Assembly (NCBI GenBank): GCA_002311915.1
Contig: DCAF01000008.1
Coordinates: 4,122 to 68,121, forward strand
From: Sulfurovum sp. UBA1140
GTDB taxonomy: Bacteria > Campylobacterota > Campylobacteria > Campylobacterales > Sulfurovaceae
Direction of reading: 5' to 3'
Length of the DNA: 64,000 nucleotides
The position numbers were made by a program, and so were the translations under genes. Shown piece after piece: positions 53,796 to 61,728 of the stretch (its first letter is position 1; the number at the start of each line of letters is the position of its first letter). The notes below the pieces were generated by a model. The model saw only the letters and a list, made by a program, of their open reading frames with translations. It was not told where the DNA came from and did not search any database.

Positions 53796-54584
53796 TTATA
53801 ATAATTTGTCCAATCTGTCAAGTAGTTCTTGGTAGTTTTTATGGTTTAAATACCGAGTTGTGGCGTAGTATAGTAGGGCATATCGAATATATTCATTAAA
53901 CGCTTTTAGCTCCATGGAGCTACCATAACTTTTTAGTAGACTCATTACTTTTTGGGGGTTTAGCATCTTTTTGTTATAGCACCAACTGATGGCAACCACG
54001 GCGAGTTCAAAATGAAAATCACCACTACAGGCATCGGTAAAATCATATACTCCCGATAATTTTCCATTTTTAAACTTGGCATTGTCTACAAAGAGGTCAC
54101 CGTGAATAATTCCCTCTTCTTTAAGTTCAATGTTTAAGTTCTGAAAATACTCTTGGAATATTCTTTGTTGGGTTAACTCTATCAGTTTGCCCAAGCGTTT
54201 GGTGGTAAAAAGATTTTTGTTTGATGAGGTGAGTTGTTTACTCTTTTGATGAAACAGTTTTAAAAAAACTCCTATCTGTTCAATCTCGTGAGTGGAAGGG
54301 TTTTCTAGGCTTTTACCCTCTATTTGGGTGGTAATGACAACTTGATGATTTTTGATTTTAAAATGTTCAATCACTTTAGGAATGCTTAATGGTTCAAGTT
54401 GATTTAAAAGCACTATCTCTTGCTCTACGGTCTCTGTTGAGACATCCTCTTCAAAGAGTTTCAGAATATATTGGTCATCTAAAAGATAGACCGAAGCCAT
54501 TACTCCATCGGTGGTAGAAAGAAGTTGATGGTGTTGGTAGTGGGGTGGTAGTTGTTCATGGCGAATGGCAGTTTTAATGCCCAT
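53796..54584 (-). CDS. APH/homoserine-kinase-like phosphotransferase in the cobalamin cluster
   Basis: 262 residues of the aminoglycoside-phosphotransferase fold. The catalytic loop is IIHGDLFVDNAKF (Asp and Asn) near 163-175 and the Mg-binding Asp is in SGVYDFTDACSGD near 181-193. YILKLFEED holds the ATP-site Lys. The catalytic loop and what follows (DFTDAC, FELAVVAISWCY) are like ThrB2-type homoserine kinases. Since cobD in the same run needs L-threonine phosphate, an L-threonine kinase role (as PduX or BluE elsewhere) is attractive; alpha-ribazole or homoserine are alternatives. It lies 9 bases after btuC. Confidence 0.75.
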   Translation of the reverse strand: MGIKTAIRHEQLPPHYQHHQLLSTTDGVMASVYLLDDQYILKLFEEDVSTETVEQEIVLLNQLEPLSIPKVIEHFKIKNHQVVITTQIEGKSLENPSTHEIEQIGVFLKLFHQKSKQLTSSNKNLFTTKRLGKLIELTQQRIFQEYFQNLNIELKEEGIIHGDLFVDNAKFKNGKLSGVYDFTDACSGDFHFELAVVAISWCYNKKMLNPQKVMSLLKSYGSSMELKAFNEYIRYALLYYATTRYLNHKNYQELLDRLDKLL

Positions 54585-54593
54585 GGTTAATCC

Positions 54594-55535
54594 TTAAGTT
54601 TTTTGACGAATAAGCAGGTAGACAAAAAATGGTCCACCTAGAAATGAGGTAATGACCCCAATGGGAATATCGGAACTGGTTCCTAAATTTCTTGCAATTA
54701 AATCACAAAGTACCAAGAAAACTCCTGAATAAAAAAAGGTTGGAATCAGCAGTCTATCGGCACTCTGTTGATAGATATTTTTTATAATATGGGGGATAAT
54801 TAACCCCACAAATCCAATGGGTCCTGTTAGGCTAACGGCGATACCCACAGCGATAGAGACGGCTATAAGTAGAACGGTATTGACCCTTTTAACCTCGATG
54901 CCTTTTAAAAAAGCATTATCATAAGAGGTTAGCAGAAGTCTGATGGCATCTTTATAGTAGATAGCTAGAAGAAGCAGTAAAATACTAGAGAGTATCAGGG
55001 GAAAGGTATCCCCAAACCCCACCACATCAAGCGAACCCATGGTAAAGCGTATTATCTCATAACTTTGTGACTCATCACTCAGATAAAATAGCACCATTAG
55101 TGAAGCTGAATAAAAAAATGAGAGGGCGATTCCAACCAATAGCAGTGAGTTTGTCTCATAGCCACTCAGTCGTGAAGTAATGGAAAATAGCGTTATTACG
55201 GTCATCATGGCTCCTAAAAAACCAAAGAGAGCGACCATTGAAGTTAATCCAAAAACAATGGCAAATGCCGTTCCAAGGGTGGCTCCACTGGCAACTCCTA
55301 AGGTAAAAGGGGTACTCATGGGGTTACGAAAGAGCGATTGAAAAAGCAGTCCACTCAATCCCAATAAAGCCCCTGTAAAAAAAGCTACCACAATACGGGG
55401 CAGTCGAATCTTCCAAAAGATGGTATGTTCCATGCTGTTGGGGATGTTAATTTGGCTTATCTCTATGGGTATTTGTCCTAAAAAGGGGGCAATGAGTATG
55501 ATAGCAATCGAGAGTAGGGGGAAGAGGTATCTCAT
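54594..55535 (-). CDS. btuC: Cobalamin/iron-siderophore-type ABC transporter permease
   Basis: 313 residues of the FecCD/BtuC family with about nine membrane helices. FWKIRLPRIVVAFFTGALLG near 45-64 is the conserved opening. GLLFQSLFRNPMSTPFTLGV (the NPLA-like motif), GPIGFVGLIIPHI and DIPIGVITSFLGGPFFVYLL follow. Vitamin B12 as substrate is inferred from cob genes downstream and the btuB-like receptor upstream. It overlaps btuD by 4 bases. Confidence 0.85.
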   Translation of the reverse strand: MRYLFPLLSIAIILIAPFLGQIPIEISQINIPNSMEHTIFWKIRLPRIVVAFFTGALLGLSGLLFQSLFRNPMSTPFTLGVASGATLGTAFAIVFGLTSMVALFGFLGAMMTVITLFSITSRLSGYETNSLLLVGIALSFFYSASLMVLFYLSDESQSYEIIRFTMGSLDVVGFGDTFPLILSSILLLLLAIYYKDAIRLLLTSYDNAFLKGIEVKRVNTVLLIAVSIAVGIAVSLTGPIGFVGLIIPHIIKNIYQQSADRLLIPTFFYSGVFLVLCDLIARNLGTSSDIPIGVITSFLGGPFFVYLLIRQKT

Positions 55536-56227
55536 AGGTTTACCACAAAATGGTTATCTATCTTTTTAAGACTAGAGCCAAAAAACTGCTTTAGATTCTC
55601 TGTTTCAAAAAACGCTTTGTTGGTTCCATCAAAATGGATTGCTCCCTCTTTCATATAAATAATACGATACCCCAATCGGTAAGCCAAGGTTAAATCATGC
55701 GTAATGATAATACGACTCTTTATGCTGTCTGATTTAAGTAGCTTATAGACTTGAATGGTTCTATTGGGGTCAAGGTTGGCAGTAGGTTCATCATAAATGG
55801 TAATATTGGCTCCATGCAGTAGCGAAGATACCAACAACACGCGTTGCTGTTCACCTGAACTGAGTGTTTTACAGGAGTGGTTGGTTAATGCTTTTAAATC
55901 TAACGTTTTGATAGCTTCATCAACACTTATCGTCGCATAGAGTCTGCTCAACTCTAAATAGGCTTTTACCGTAATATAGGCATCAAATATCTCTAGTTTG
56001 GGGGGGATATAGTTTATCTGTTTAGAACGCTCTTTGGCAGAGAGGGTGTGAAGCTTTTGATTATTGATGGTTACATCGGTTGAAGGGGTAATCCCACACA
56101 GCAGTTTGGCTAATGTAGATTTTCCTGCTCCATTAGAGCCTAGAATGATGAGGTTTTCATCTTTTTCTAGGGTTAGGGTGATGTTGGTTAGGATGTTGTT
56201 TGAGTAGTTATTGATGCTTGAATTCAT
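55532..56227 (-). CDS. btuD: Cobalamin-type ABC transporter ATPase
   Basis: 231 residues. Walker A GSNGAGKST near 34-42, Q-loop in INYIPPK, signature LSSGEQQRVLL near 122, Walker B ITIYDEPTANLDP and the H-loop His in IITHDL. The start lies in the last 20 bases of btuF. It powers import by the BtuC-type permease. Confidence 0.88.
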   Translation of the reverse strand: MNSSINNYSNNILTNITLTLEKDENLIILGSNGAGKSTLAKLLCGITPSTDVTINNQKLHTLSAKERSKQINYIPPKLEIFDAYITVKAYLELSRLYATISVDEAIKTLDLKALTNHSCKTLSSGEQQRVLLVSSLLHGANITIYDEPTANLDPNRTIQVYKLLKSDSIKSRIIITHDLTLAYRLGYRIIYMKEGAIHFDGTNKAFFETENLKQFFGSSLKKIDNHFVVNL

Positions 56228-57032
56228 TAAGTATCTTTCTAAAATCCCTCAAAAACAGCACCAATCTATCGCTAGGAACTCCTGCATAGTGTTTGTCAAT
56301 CATATAAATGGCACCATTTTTACTGGCACTAATGGGCAGTGATTTCCATGGTTTTAGTAGCTCTTGTTTTGTTAGCCCTTTGTCTTCTCGAAAGGGTGCT
56401 AATAGAATGACCATATCGGGGTTGGTGGCAATAATATTTTCCATGTTTAATATCGGTTGCCCTTTTCGTTGTGATGTTAAAGCATTTTGATTGCCACTGG
56501 CTTTAATGATGTCATCAAAGTAGAGGTTTTGACCTGCTACAAATATCTGTTTGTTTAATGAGGTGTTGTGTCCTATGACCATGAGTATTTTTCTGTTTTT
56601 AACAATACCTTTGAGTAATGTTAGATTTGAATCAATACTTTTTACAATGGTGGTGGCTTGGTTGGGTCGGTTAATCACCTTGCCAATGGTCTCAATAGAG
56701 GCTCTGATGTTTTCAAGGGTATCTATTTTAATCATTTGGGTTTTGATATGAAGCTTTTGTAGTTGTTTAGAGAGTTTGTAGCTACTCTCTTGCAGTATAA
56801 CAAGGGTAGGTTTTAGAGCCAATATTTTCTCTAGGTTGGGAGAGAAATAGCCCCCAACTTTAGGAATAGATTGAGCCTCTTTGGGGTATTGACAATACTC
56901 TGTATTTCCTACTATTTTATCACCCGAACCCAGTGCAAAGATAATCTCATTAATCGAGGGGCTAAGGGCAATAATACGTTCTTCAGCCCAAAGCGCATGA
57001 AAAGAGAGCATTATAAAGAGTAAAAATTTCAT
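56208..57032 (-). CDS. btuF: Periplasmic cobalamin-type binding protein
   Basis: 274 residues with a signal peptide (MKFLLFIMLSFHALWA). ERIIALSPSINEIIFALGSG and VGGYFSPNLEKILALKPTLV are typical of class III binding proteins for B12 and siderophores (TroA/BtuF fold). It starts 1 base after the receptor gene ends. The substrate is assigned from the cluster. Confidence 0.83.
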   Translation of the reverse strand: MKFLLFIMLSFHALWAEERIIALSPSINEIIFALGSGDKIVGNTEYCQYPKEAQSIPKVGGYFSPNLEKILALKPTLVILQESSYKLSKQLQKLHIKTQMIKIDTLENIRASIETIGKVINRPNQATTIVKSIDSNLTLLKGIVKNRKILMVIGHNTSLNKQIFVAGQNLYFDDIIKASGNQNALTSQRKGQPILNMENIIATNPDMVILLAPFREDKGLTKQELLKPWKSLPISASKNGAIYMIDKHYAGVPSDRLVLFLRDFRKILNEFKHQ

Positions 57033-57033
57033 T

Positions 57034-58875
57034 TTAATAGCTTAATTTCATTCCACCATAAATGGCTCTTGGGCTGGTGGTGTATCCATCAATGGTTTGG
57101 TACTGTTTGTCGGTAATGTTGTTGACTTTTCCATAAACACTCATTTGTGAAGAGACCTCATAATTAGCATTAAAATTCGCAACGGTGTATTTTCCTGTCT
57201 GTTGTCCCTGTTCATCATCTAAACTGTAGCGTTCACCAATATATTCACCATCAATTCCAAGGTGTAAATCTTCTATACCGTAGTAATCAATTGCCATTTT
57301 AACGCTCTCTTTGGGTTGTCGGCTTAGTCTTTTTTTATCGCTGTTTTTAGCATCAAGATAGGTATAGCTCGATGAGATAAGAAAATCATCGCCTATATGG
57401 GTTTTATAACCAACTTCAACCCCTTTTATTTTAGAGGTTCCTTGCACATTATCATAATTTCCCCCAATCCAATTCCCCTCAGCATCGTAACTGCTTTTGT
57501 AATCAATCATATCTTTGACTTTGGTATCAAAATAGGTAATTTTCATATCTTTATAGTGGGCAGTAAGATCCCATGATGTGGTCTCTTCGGGGGTGATCTT
57601 ACTGTTTCCTGATAGGGGGTCAAATAGGTTGTTAAGGGTGGGGACATTATACGCCGTACCGTAATTAGCCGAGATCGAGAAGCCTTTAATGTTGCTATGA
57701 ATATGTTTTAAGCCTATTTTACCTGTGGTTTTATTGTCAAATTTATTGTATTGGTCGTGTCTAATAGATTGGGTGAGTATGGTTGTGCCTCCAATGGCTC
57801 CTGCAAAGGTATTGCTGTTGGTAATGAAAAAGGCTTGGTTGTCATATTTTTTTGTAACATCTCCTTGCTGTTCAAACTCTTTATAGTCTCCACCCCATAC
57901 CACAAAATTATCACCTAGATAGGGTATTTTAGAGCTTAATCCATACTCTTTAACTTCACCCTTAAACGGTGAAGTTCCAAAATTTGATACAAACTCTCTA
58001 TCAAAGGTTGATTTTTTTGCATAAATATTGACCTTGTTAAAACTGTCTACATGGTTAAAATTGATAGAAGAGAATTCATTGTTGGTTGTTGAGTGGTTGG
58101 TGGCATTGGGGTCTTGGTATCCATCATAATCACTTCTAGCATCTATAGTGGTGTGGGTAATCTCTATTTTATTGTTGGGCGTTATGGTAAAACCTGCTTT
58201 AATATTGGTGGTTCTATTAGAGTAGGCATCGTCTTCAAAGTGGTCGATATTTTCACCCTTTGGAGCTTGTGCCGAAAAGCCATTGGTTTGGACTCGATTA
58301 TGATTGAGCTTTAGGTAATATTTATCGGTTTTATATGAGACTCCTGCATTAATTTTATTGGTATCAAAGCTTCCAAACTCTTCTGAAGCGTGAAACGAAA
58401 ATCCCTCTTTGGCTGATTTGGTAATAATATTAATAACCCCTGCCGAGGCATCTGCCCCCCAAATACCCGATTGAGCCCCTTTTAGCACCTCTATTTGGGC
58501 GATGTCACTTGCCATTAAGTGGGAAAAGGGCGCACCGTTGAGTCCTGTTAGGTCATTGTATCTAATGCCATCAATCAGTACCAAAATACGTTTAGAACTC
58601 ATTCCTCTAAGATTAACCGAGGTGGTTTGTCCTAAACCTCCATTGCTATTAATACCAATACCCGAGATGAGGTTTAGGGCTTGTGCAACGGTGGTAAGGT
58701 GTTTCTCTTCTATCTCTTGGGCTGTGATAACCTCTATATTTGAGGTGACTTGCCCAATATTTTGAGTTGATTTGGTAGCAGAGGTTACGGTAATATCTTT
58801 GAGTGTTTCTGTAGCAACAAGATGACTGTTTAATAGTAGAAGAGTAACAAGGCTCTGTTTTATAGTAGGGTTCAT
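57034..58875 (-). CDS. btuB: TonB-dependent outer-membrane receptor, BtuB-like
   Basis: 613 residues: signal peptide (SLVTLLLLNSHLVA), TonB-box-like stretch (ETLKDITVTSA), plug domain (about 45-150, with TSVNLRGMSSKRILVLIDGI and SGIWGADASAGVINI) and a 22-strand-type barrel ending in an aromatic (GGMKLSY). The plug motifs and length fit BtuB-like receptors. First clear gene of btuB-F-D-C-kinase-cobT-U-D. No cobalamin riboswitch was recognised upstream. Confidence 0.85.
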   Translation of the reverse strand: MNPTIKQSLVTLLLLNSHLVATETLKDITVTSATKSTQNIGQVTSNIEVITAQEIEEKHLTTVAQALNLISGIGINSNGGLGQTTSVNLRGMSSKRILVLIDGIRYNDLTGLNGAPFSHLMASDIAQIEVLKGAQSGIWGADASAGVINIITKSAKEGFSFHASEEFGSFDTNKINAGVSYKTDKYYLKLNHNRVQTNGFSAQAPKGENIDHFEDDAYSNRTTNIKAGFTITPNNKIEITHTTIDARSDYDGYQDPNATNHSTTNNEFSSINFNHVDSFNKVNIYAKKSTFDREFVSNFGTSPFKGEVKEYGLSSKIPYLGDNFVVWGGDYKEFEQQGDVTKKYDNQAFFITNSNTFAGAIGGTTILTQSIRHDQYNKFDNKTTGKIGLKHIHSNIKGFSISANYGTAYNVPTLNNLFDPLSGNSKITPEETTSWDLTAHYKDMKITYFDTKVKDMIDYKSSYDAEGNWIGGNYDNVQGTSKIKGVEVGYKTHIGDDFLISSSYTYLDAKNSDKKRLSRQPKESVKMAIDYYGIEDLHLGIDGEYIGERYSLDDEQGQQTGKYTVANFNANYEVSSQMSVYGKVNNITDKQYQTIDGYTTSPRAIYGGMKLSY

Positions 58876-58910
58876 TTTTTTCCTTATTGAATATGAGTTT
58901 TTTATTAAGA

Positions 58911-58973
58911 TTTGGAATCGGAAGGCTTTGCCTCCGTTGTTCGGGAGTGAACTCTCCGTTTCCTATTGTAATT
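58911..58973 (-). repeat. Uninterrupted copy of the outer intergenic repeat
   Basis: 63 bases that, read on the minus strand, match 10806-10825 joined to 10957-10990. It holds a single AGAGTTCACTCC where the 10826-10944 element is inserted in the other copy, so it represents the empty site. GGAGGC..GCCTTCC can form a hairpin. It lies between the small ORF and btuB. Confidence 0.8.
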
Positions 58974-58984
58974 TTGTGAGAGGT

Positions 58985-59140
58985 TTAATAAGGAGGGGAT
59001 GTTTTATACTCTTGATACTCAAAGGTATGATTGTGGTACTGATGGTTACTCTCTATTGTTGACAACTTGAACATGGTTGAATATATTGCAATAATTACCA
59101 ATGAAAAATAACGTTGATGGGTGCCTTTGGGATACTTCAT
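58985..59140 (-). CDS. Possible 51-residue His-rich small protein upstream of btuB
   Basis: An ATG at 59140 opens 51 codons: MKYPKGTHQRYFSLVIIAIY, a short hydrophobic segment, then a His/Tyr-rich tail with NHQYHNHTFEYQEYK and a PPY end. TATAAT on the minus strand (59148-59153) is so close that a transcript from it would be nearly leaderless; no good ribosome site is seen. It might be a metal- or corrin-linked membrane peptide of the btu operon, or a chance frame. The remainder of 58876-59249 holds the repeat at 58911-58973 and nothing else recognised. Confidence 0.35.
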   Translation of the reverse strand: MKYPKGTHQRYFSLVIIAIYSTMFKLSTIESNHQYHNHTFEYQEYKTSPPY

Positions 59141-59249
59141 GTTGCTGATTATACTTGAATAAGCTTATAGAGATTTTTTTGTTTTTAATCTAAGGATACT
59201 TTAGGGCAACGATAGGCTATAATTTTTGTAATAATAAACAGGAGTTCTA

Positions 59250-60455
59250 TTGCAGAGAGTCGTTGTTATAAGATATATTATTTTATTTATTGCATTCTCT
59301 TTGTCTCTTTTTTCTGCAACTGTGCGACATAACTTGTGGGAGAAGGGTCTTGATTTTGAAGGTTATCTGAAAAAGTATAATATTCCCCATGAGATTGTTG
59401 ATATTTTAGATAAAGATGATATACAATTAATTTCAGAGATAGACAATAACCGAAAAATTTATGAGATGGTGGCAAGTAATGGGGTGCTTCTTCAAGCACT
59501 TATTCCTACAGGAGAAGAGTTACAACTGCATCTTTTTAGAACACCTGCTGGATACAGTGTCGAGGTGATTCCTGTGGCGTATAAAAAAGATACCTACATT
59601 ACACAACTCTTGGTTAAAAAAACTCCCTATTTAGATATTATTAAAACTGTTAAAAATAAAAGACTTGCCAAAGAGTTTACCAAGGTTCTTAAAAGTAGTG
59701 TCAATTTTCGTGCCATTAAAAAGGGTGACAAGTTGGCAATTATTTATGATCAAAAGATGCGTTTGGGTCAGCCCATTGGTATTCCTGATATTAAAGTTGC
59801 TTTGTTGGAATCGGCTAAAAAGAGACATTATGTTTTCAAGCATACCGATGGAAAATATTATGATGAAAAGGGTAAAGAGCTGGTAAAAAAATACATGGGT
59901 AAACCCTTACGGCATATACGAGTCACTTCACCCTTTACCCATCGACGTTTTCACCCTGTACTTAAACGCTGGAAAGCACACCTAGGAATCGATTTTGGAG
60001 CTAGAAGGGGAACCCCAATTTTGTCAGTTGCCAATGGAAAAGTGATTTTTTCGGGTTGGAAAGGTGGCTATGGAAAGGTGATAAAAATTAGACATGCCGA
60101 TAATTATGTAACCCTTTATGCCCATCAAAGCAGACTTAAAGCCAAAGTGGGGCAGATTGTCTCTAAGGGGCAAGTGATTGGCTATGTGGGCAGTACAGGA
60201 CGCAGTACAGCTCCCCATCTGCACTTTGGTTTGTATAAAAATGGACGGGCAATTAACCCCATGCGTATGGTAAAGTTTAGCTCAAAAGGGCTTCATGGAA
60301 AAGGCAAAAAGGCGTATCTAAGACGAAAGAGAAGATACATCAAAATTATTAACAAAATTTTTGACGAAAATCGACCCTCTTATGTTTGGAACACAGTTCA
60401 AGAGCGTTCGGTTTCGCCCGAGATGAAAAAACATTATAAAAATATAGGATGGTGA
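59250..60455 (+). CDS. M23 metallopeptidase, Csd3-like cell-shape endopeptidase
   Basis: 401 residues from a TTG start with AGGAG 6 bases upstream. Signal/anchor segment IRYIILFIAFSLSLFSATVR. The middle region (about 60-215) is like the two N-terminal domains of Helicobacter Csd3/HdpA. The LytM domain has all zinc and catalytic blocks: HLGIDFGARRGTPI near 246-259, YAHQSR and APHLHFGLY. It cuts peptidoglycan cross-links or stem peptides in the periplasm and can set cell curvature. It overlaps the NUDIX gene by one base (TGATG). Confidence 0.85.
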   Translation: MQRVVVIRYIILFIAFSLSLFSATVRHNLWEKGLDFEGYLKKYNIPHEIVDILDKDDIQLISEIDNNRKIYEMVASNGVLLQALIPTGEELQLHLFRTPAGYSVEVIPVAYKKDTYITQLLVKKTPYLDIIKTVKNKRLAKEFTKVLKSSVNFRAIKKGDKLAIIYDQKMRLGQPIGIPDIKVALLESAKKRHYVFKHTDGKYYDEKGKELVKKYMGKPLRHIRVTSPFTHRRFHPVLKRWKAHLGIDFGARRGTPILSVANGKVIFSGWKGGYGKVIKIRHADNYVTLYAHQSRLKAKVGQIVSKGQVIGYVGSTGRSTAPHLHFGLYKNGRAINPMRMVKFSSKGLHGKGKKAYLRRKRRYIKIINKIFDENRPSYVWNTVQERSVSPEMKKHYKNIGW

Positions 60456-61033
60456 TGAAGAATATTATAGAAAATTTTAAATTAGAAGCCTTGGTTGATT
60501 CTAAATTTATTCAAACAGCTTGTGCAACCTACCAACAAAATGGCATTAAGAAGCGTTGGGAGGTGGTTAAAGCCCACGACTCAGTTGCCATTTTAATCTA
60601 TCATAAAGAGAGAAATAGCTTTGTACTGGTCAAACAGTTTCGACCTGCTGTCTATATGGAAAATGGTGATGGTATGACGGTAGAACTCTGTGCAGGTATT
60701 GTTGATAAAAAGTTAACTCTAGCCCAAATTGCACAAGAAGAGATAGAAGAGGAGTGTGGTTACGCCGTAGCGTTAGAAGATATTGAACGCATTACCGAAG
60801 TTAACTCAGCAGTAGGCTTTTCAGGTTCTAAACAGACACTCTTTTACGCCGAAGTGACCGAATCAATGCGTGTAAGTGAAGGTGGAGGCATTGATAATGA
60901 GATGATTGAAGTAATTGAAGTTGCTACCTCAAAGGCACGAGAATTTATGTTTAATGAGCGTATTGCCAAAACAACAGGACTGCTGTTTGCTTTGATGTGG
61001 TGGTTTGATGGGAAGAACAGAAATTTTTCTTAA
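60455..61033 (+). CDS. NUDIX hydrolase, NUDT14/ADP-ribose pyrophosphatase type
   Basis: 192 residues from ATG 60455, chosen over 60449 since it overlaps the previous stop and AGGATGG lies upstream. The NUDIX box ends EEIEEECGY, with Glu where Arg usually stands. ELCAGIVDKK and the later VGFSGSKQTLFYAEVTE look much like human NUDT14 (UDP-glucose pyrophosphatase) and the TIGR00052 group. The likely substrates are UDP-sugars or ADP-ribose. It ends 4 bases inside the convergent YgjP gene. Confidence 0.82.
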   Translation: MKNIIENFKLEALVDSKFIQTACATYQQNGIKKRWEVVKAHDSVAILIYHKERNSFVLVKQFRPAVYMENGDGMTVELCAGIVDKKLTLAQIAQEEIEEECGYAVALEDIERITEVNSAVGFSGSKQTLFYAEVTESMRVSEGGGIDNEMIEVIEVATSKAREFMFNERIAKTTGLLFALMWWFDGKNRNFS

Positions 61034-61728
61034 ATCAGTTTTTCAAATACTCTAATCTTCTCTTCTTTAACTTTGTAATCTTTAAGATGCTTATGAACTA
61101 GTTTCCAAAAATCCTTAGAGTGGTTTTGATGAAGTATATGGGCTAATTCATGGATAACAACATACTCAATTAATGAAGAAGATAGTTTTATAAGATGATA
61201 GTTAAAAGAGATACGATTGGTCGAGCTACAACTTCCCCATCTATTTTTTGAGTATCTAAAACTTATATGTTCGGGAGCAACACTCATAATTTTACTCCAC
61301 TTTTTAGTAAGTGGTATAATCTTATCTATTGCTTTTTGCTTGTAGAAGCTTTCAATAGTATTATGTAGTTCTATATCAGAATATTTTAGTGGTATAGTGA
61401 TATGAAACTTTGAGTGAGTAAAGTTTATAGTAATAGTTTCAGCAGTTTCATCTTTAATCATATTTACATAATAGCTTTTACCCATATAGTAAAGTCTTGA
61501 ACCTGTAGTTATATCTTTATTGACTGCTACTCTTTTGAATAGTTCAAGTTTTTTACTTATCCATTTCTGTTTATTTTTAACCATTTTATTAATATCTTTT
61601 AAAGTGGTGCTATCATTGGTTTTTACCAATACCCCATCAGTATCAACATTAATATATGTATTTTTTAGTTTGGATTTTCTCTCTATTTCAAATACAATAT
61701 TTTTAGTGCCATATTCCATACTATGCAT
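61030..61728 (-). CDS. YgjP/DUF45-type metallopeptidase
   Basis: 232 residues. The zinc motif is VVIHELAHILHQNHSKDFW near 190-208 (HELAH plus a downstream His/Asp), preceded by SYRYSKNRWGSCSS-like sequence (here FRYSKNRWGSCSSTNRISFN), which is the YgjP family block. The start overlaps the hsdR stop by 8 bases, so it is co-translated with the restriction subunit. Such peptidases are often found next to hsdR genes; their target is not known. Confidence 0.83.
   Translation of the reverse strand: MHSMEYGTKNIVFEIERKSKLKNTYINVDTDGVLVKTNDSTTLKDINKMVKNKQKWISKKLELFKRVAVNKDITTGSRLYYMGKSYYVNMIKDETAETITINFTHSKFHITIPLKYSDIELHNTIESFYKQKAIDKIIPLTKKWSKIMSVAPEHISFRYSKNRWGSCSSTNRISFNYHLIKLSSSLIEYVVIHELAHILHQNHSKDFWKLVHKHLKDYKVKEEKIRVFEKLI

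Noticed and set aside
53704..53876. 14-base repeat GCGTAGTATAGTAG at 53704-53717 and 53863-53876
   Set aside because: Could be a small duplication of the kinase gene's 3' part, but it fades quickly outside 14 bases and no structure supports a function.
58876..59249. Cobalamin riboswitch upstream of btuB
   Set aside because: No B12-box-like sequence could be found on the minus strand, so it is not claimed.
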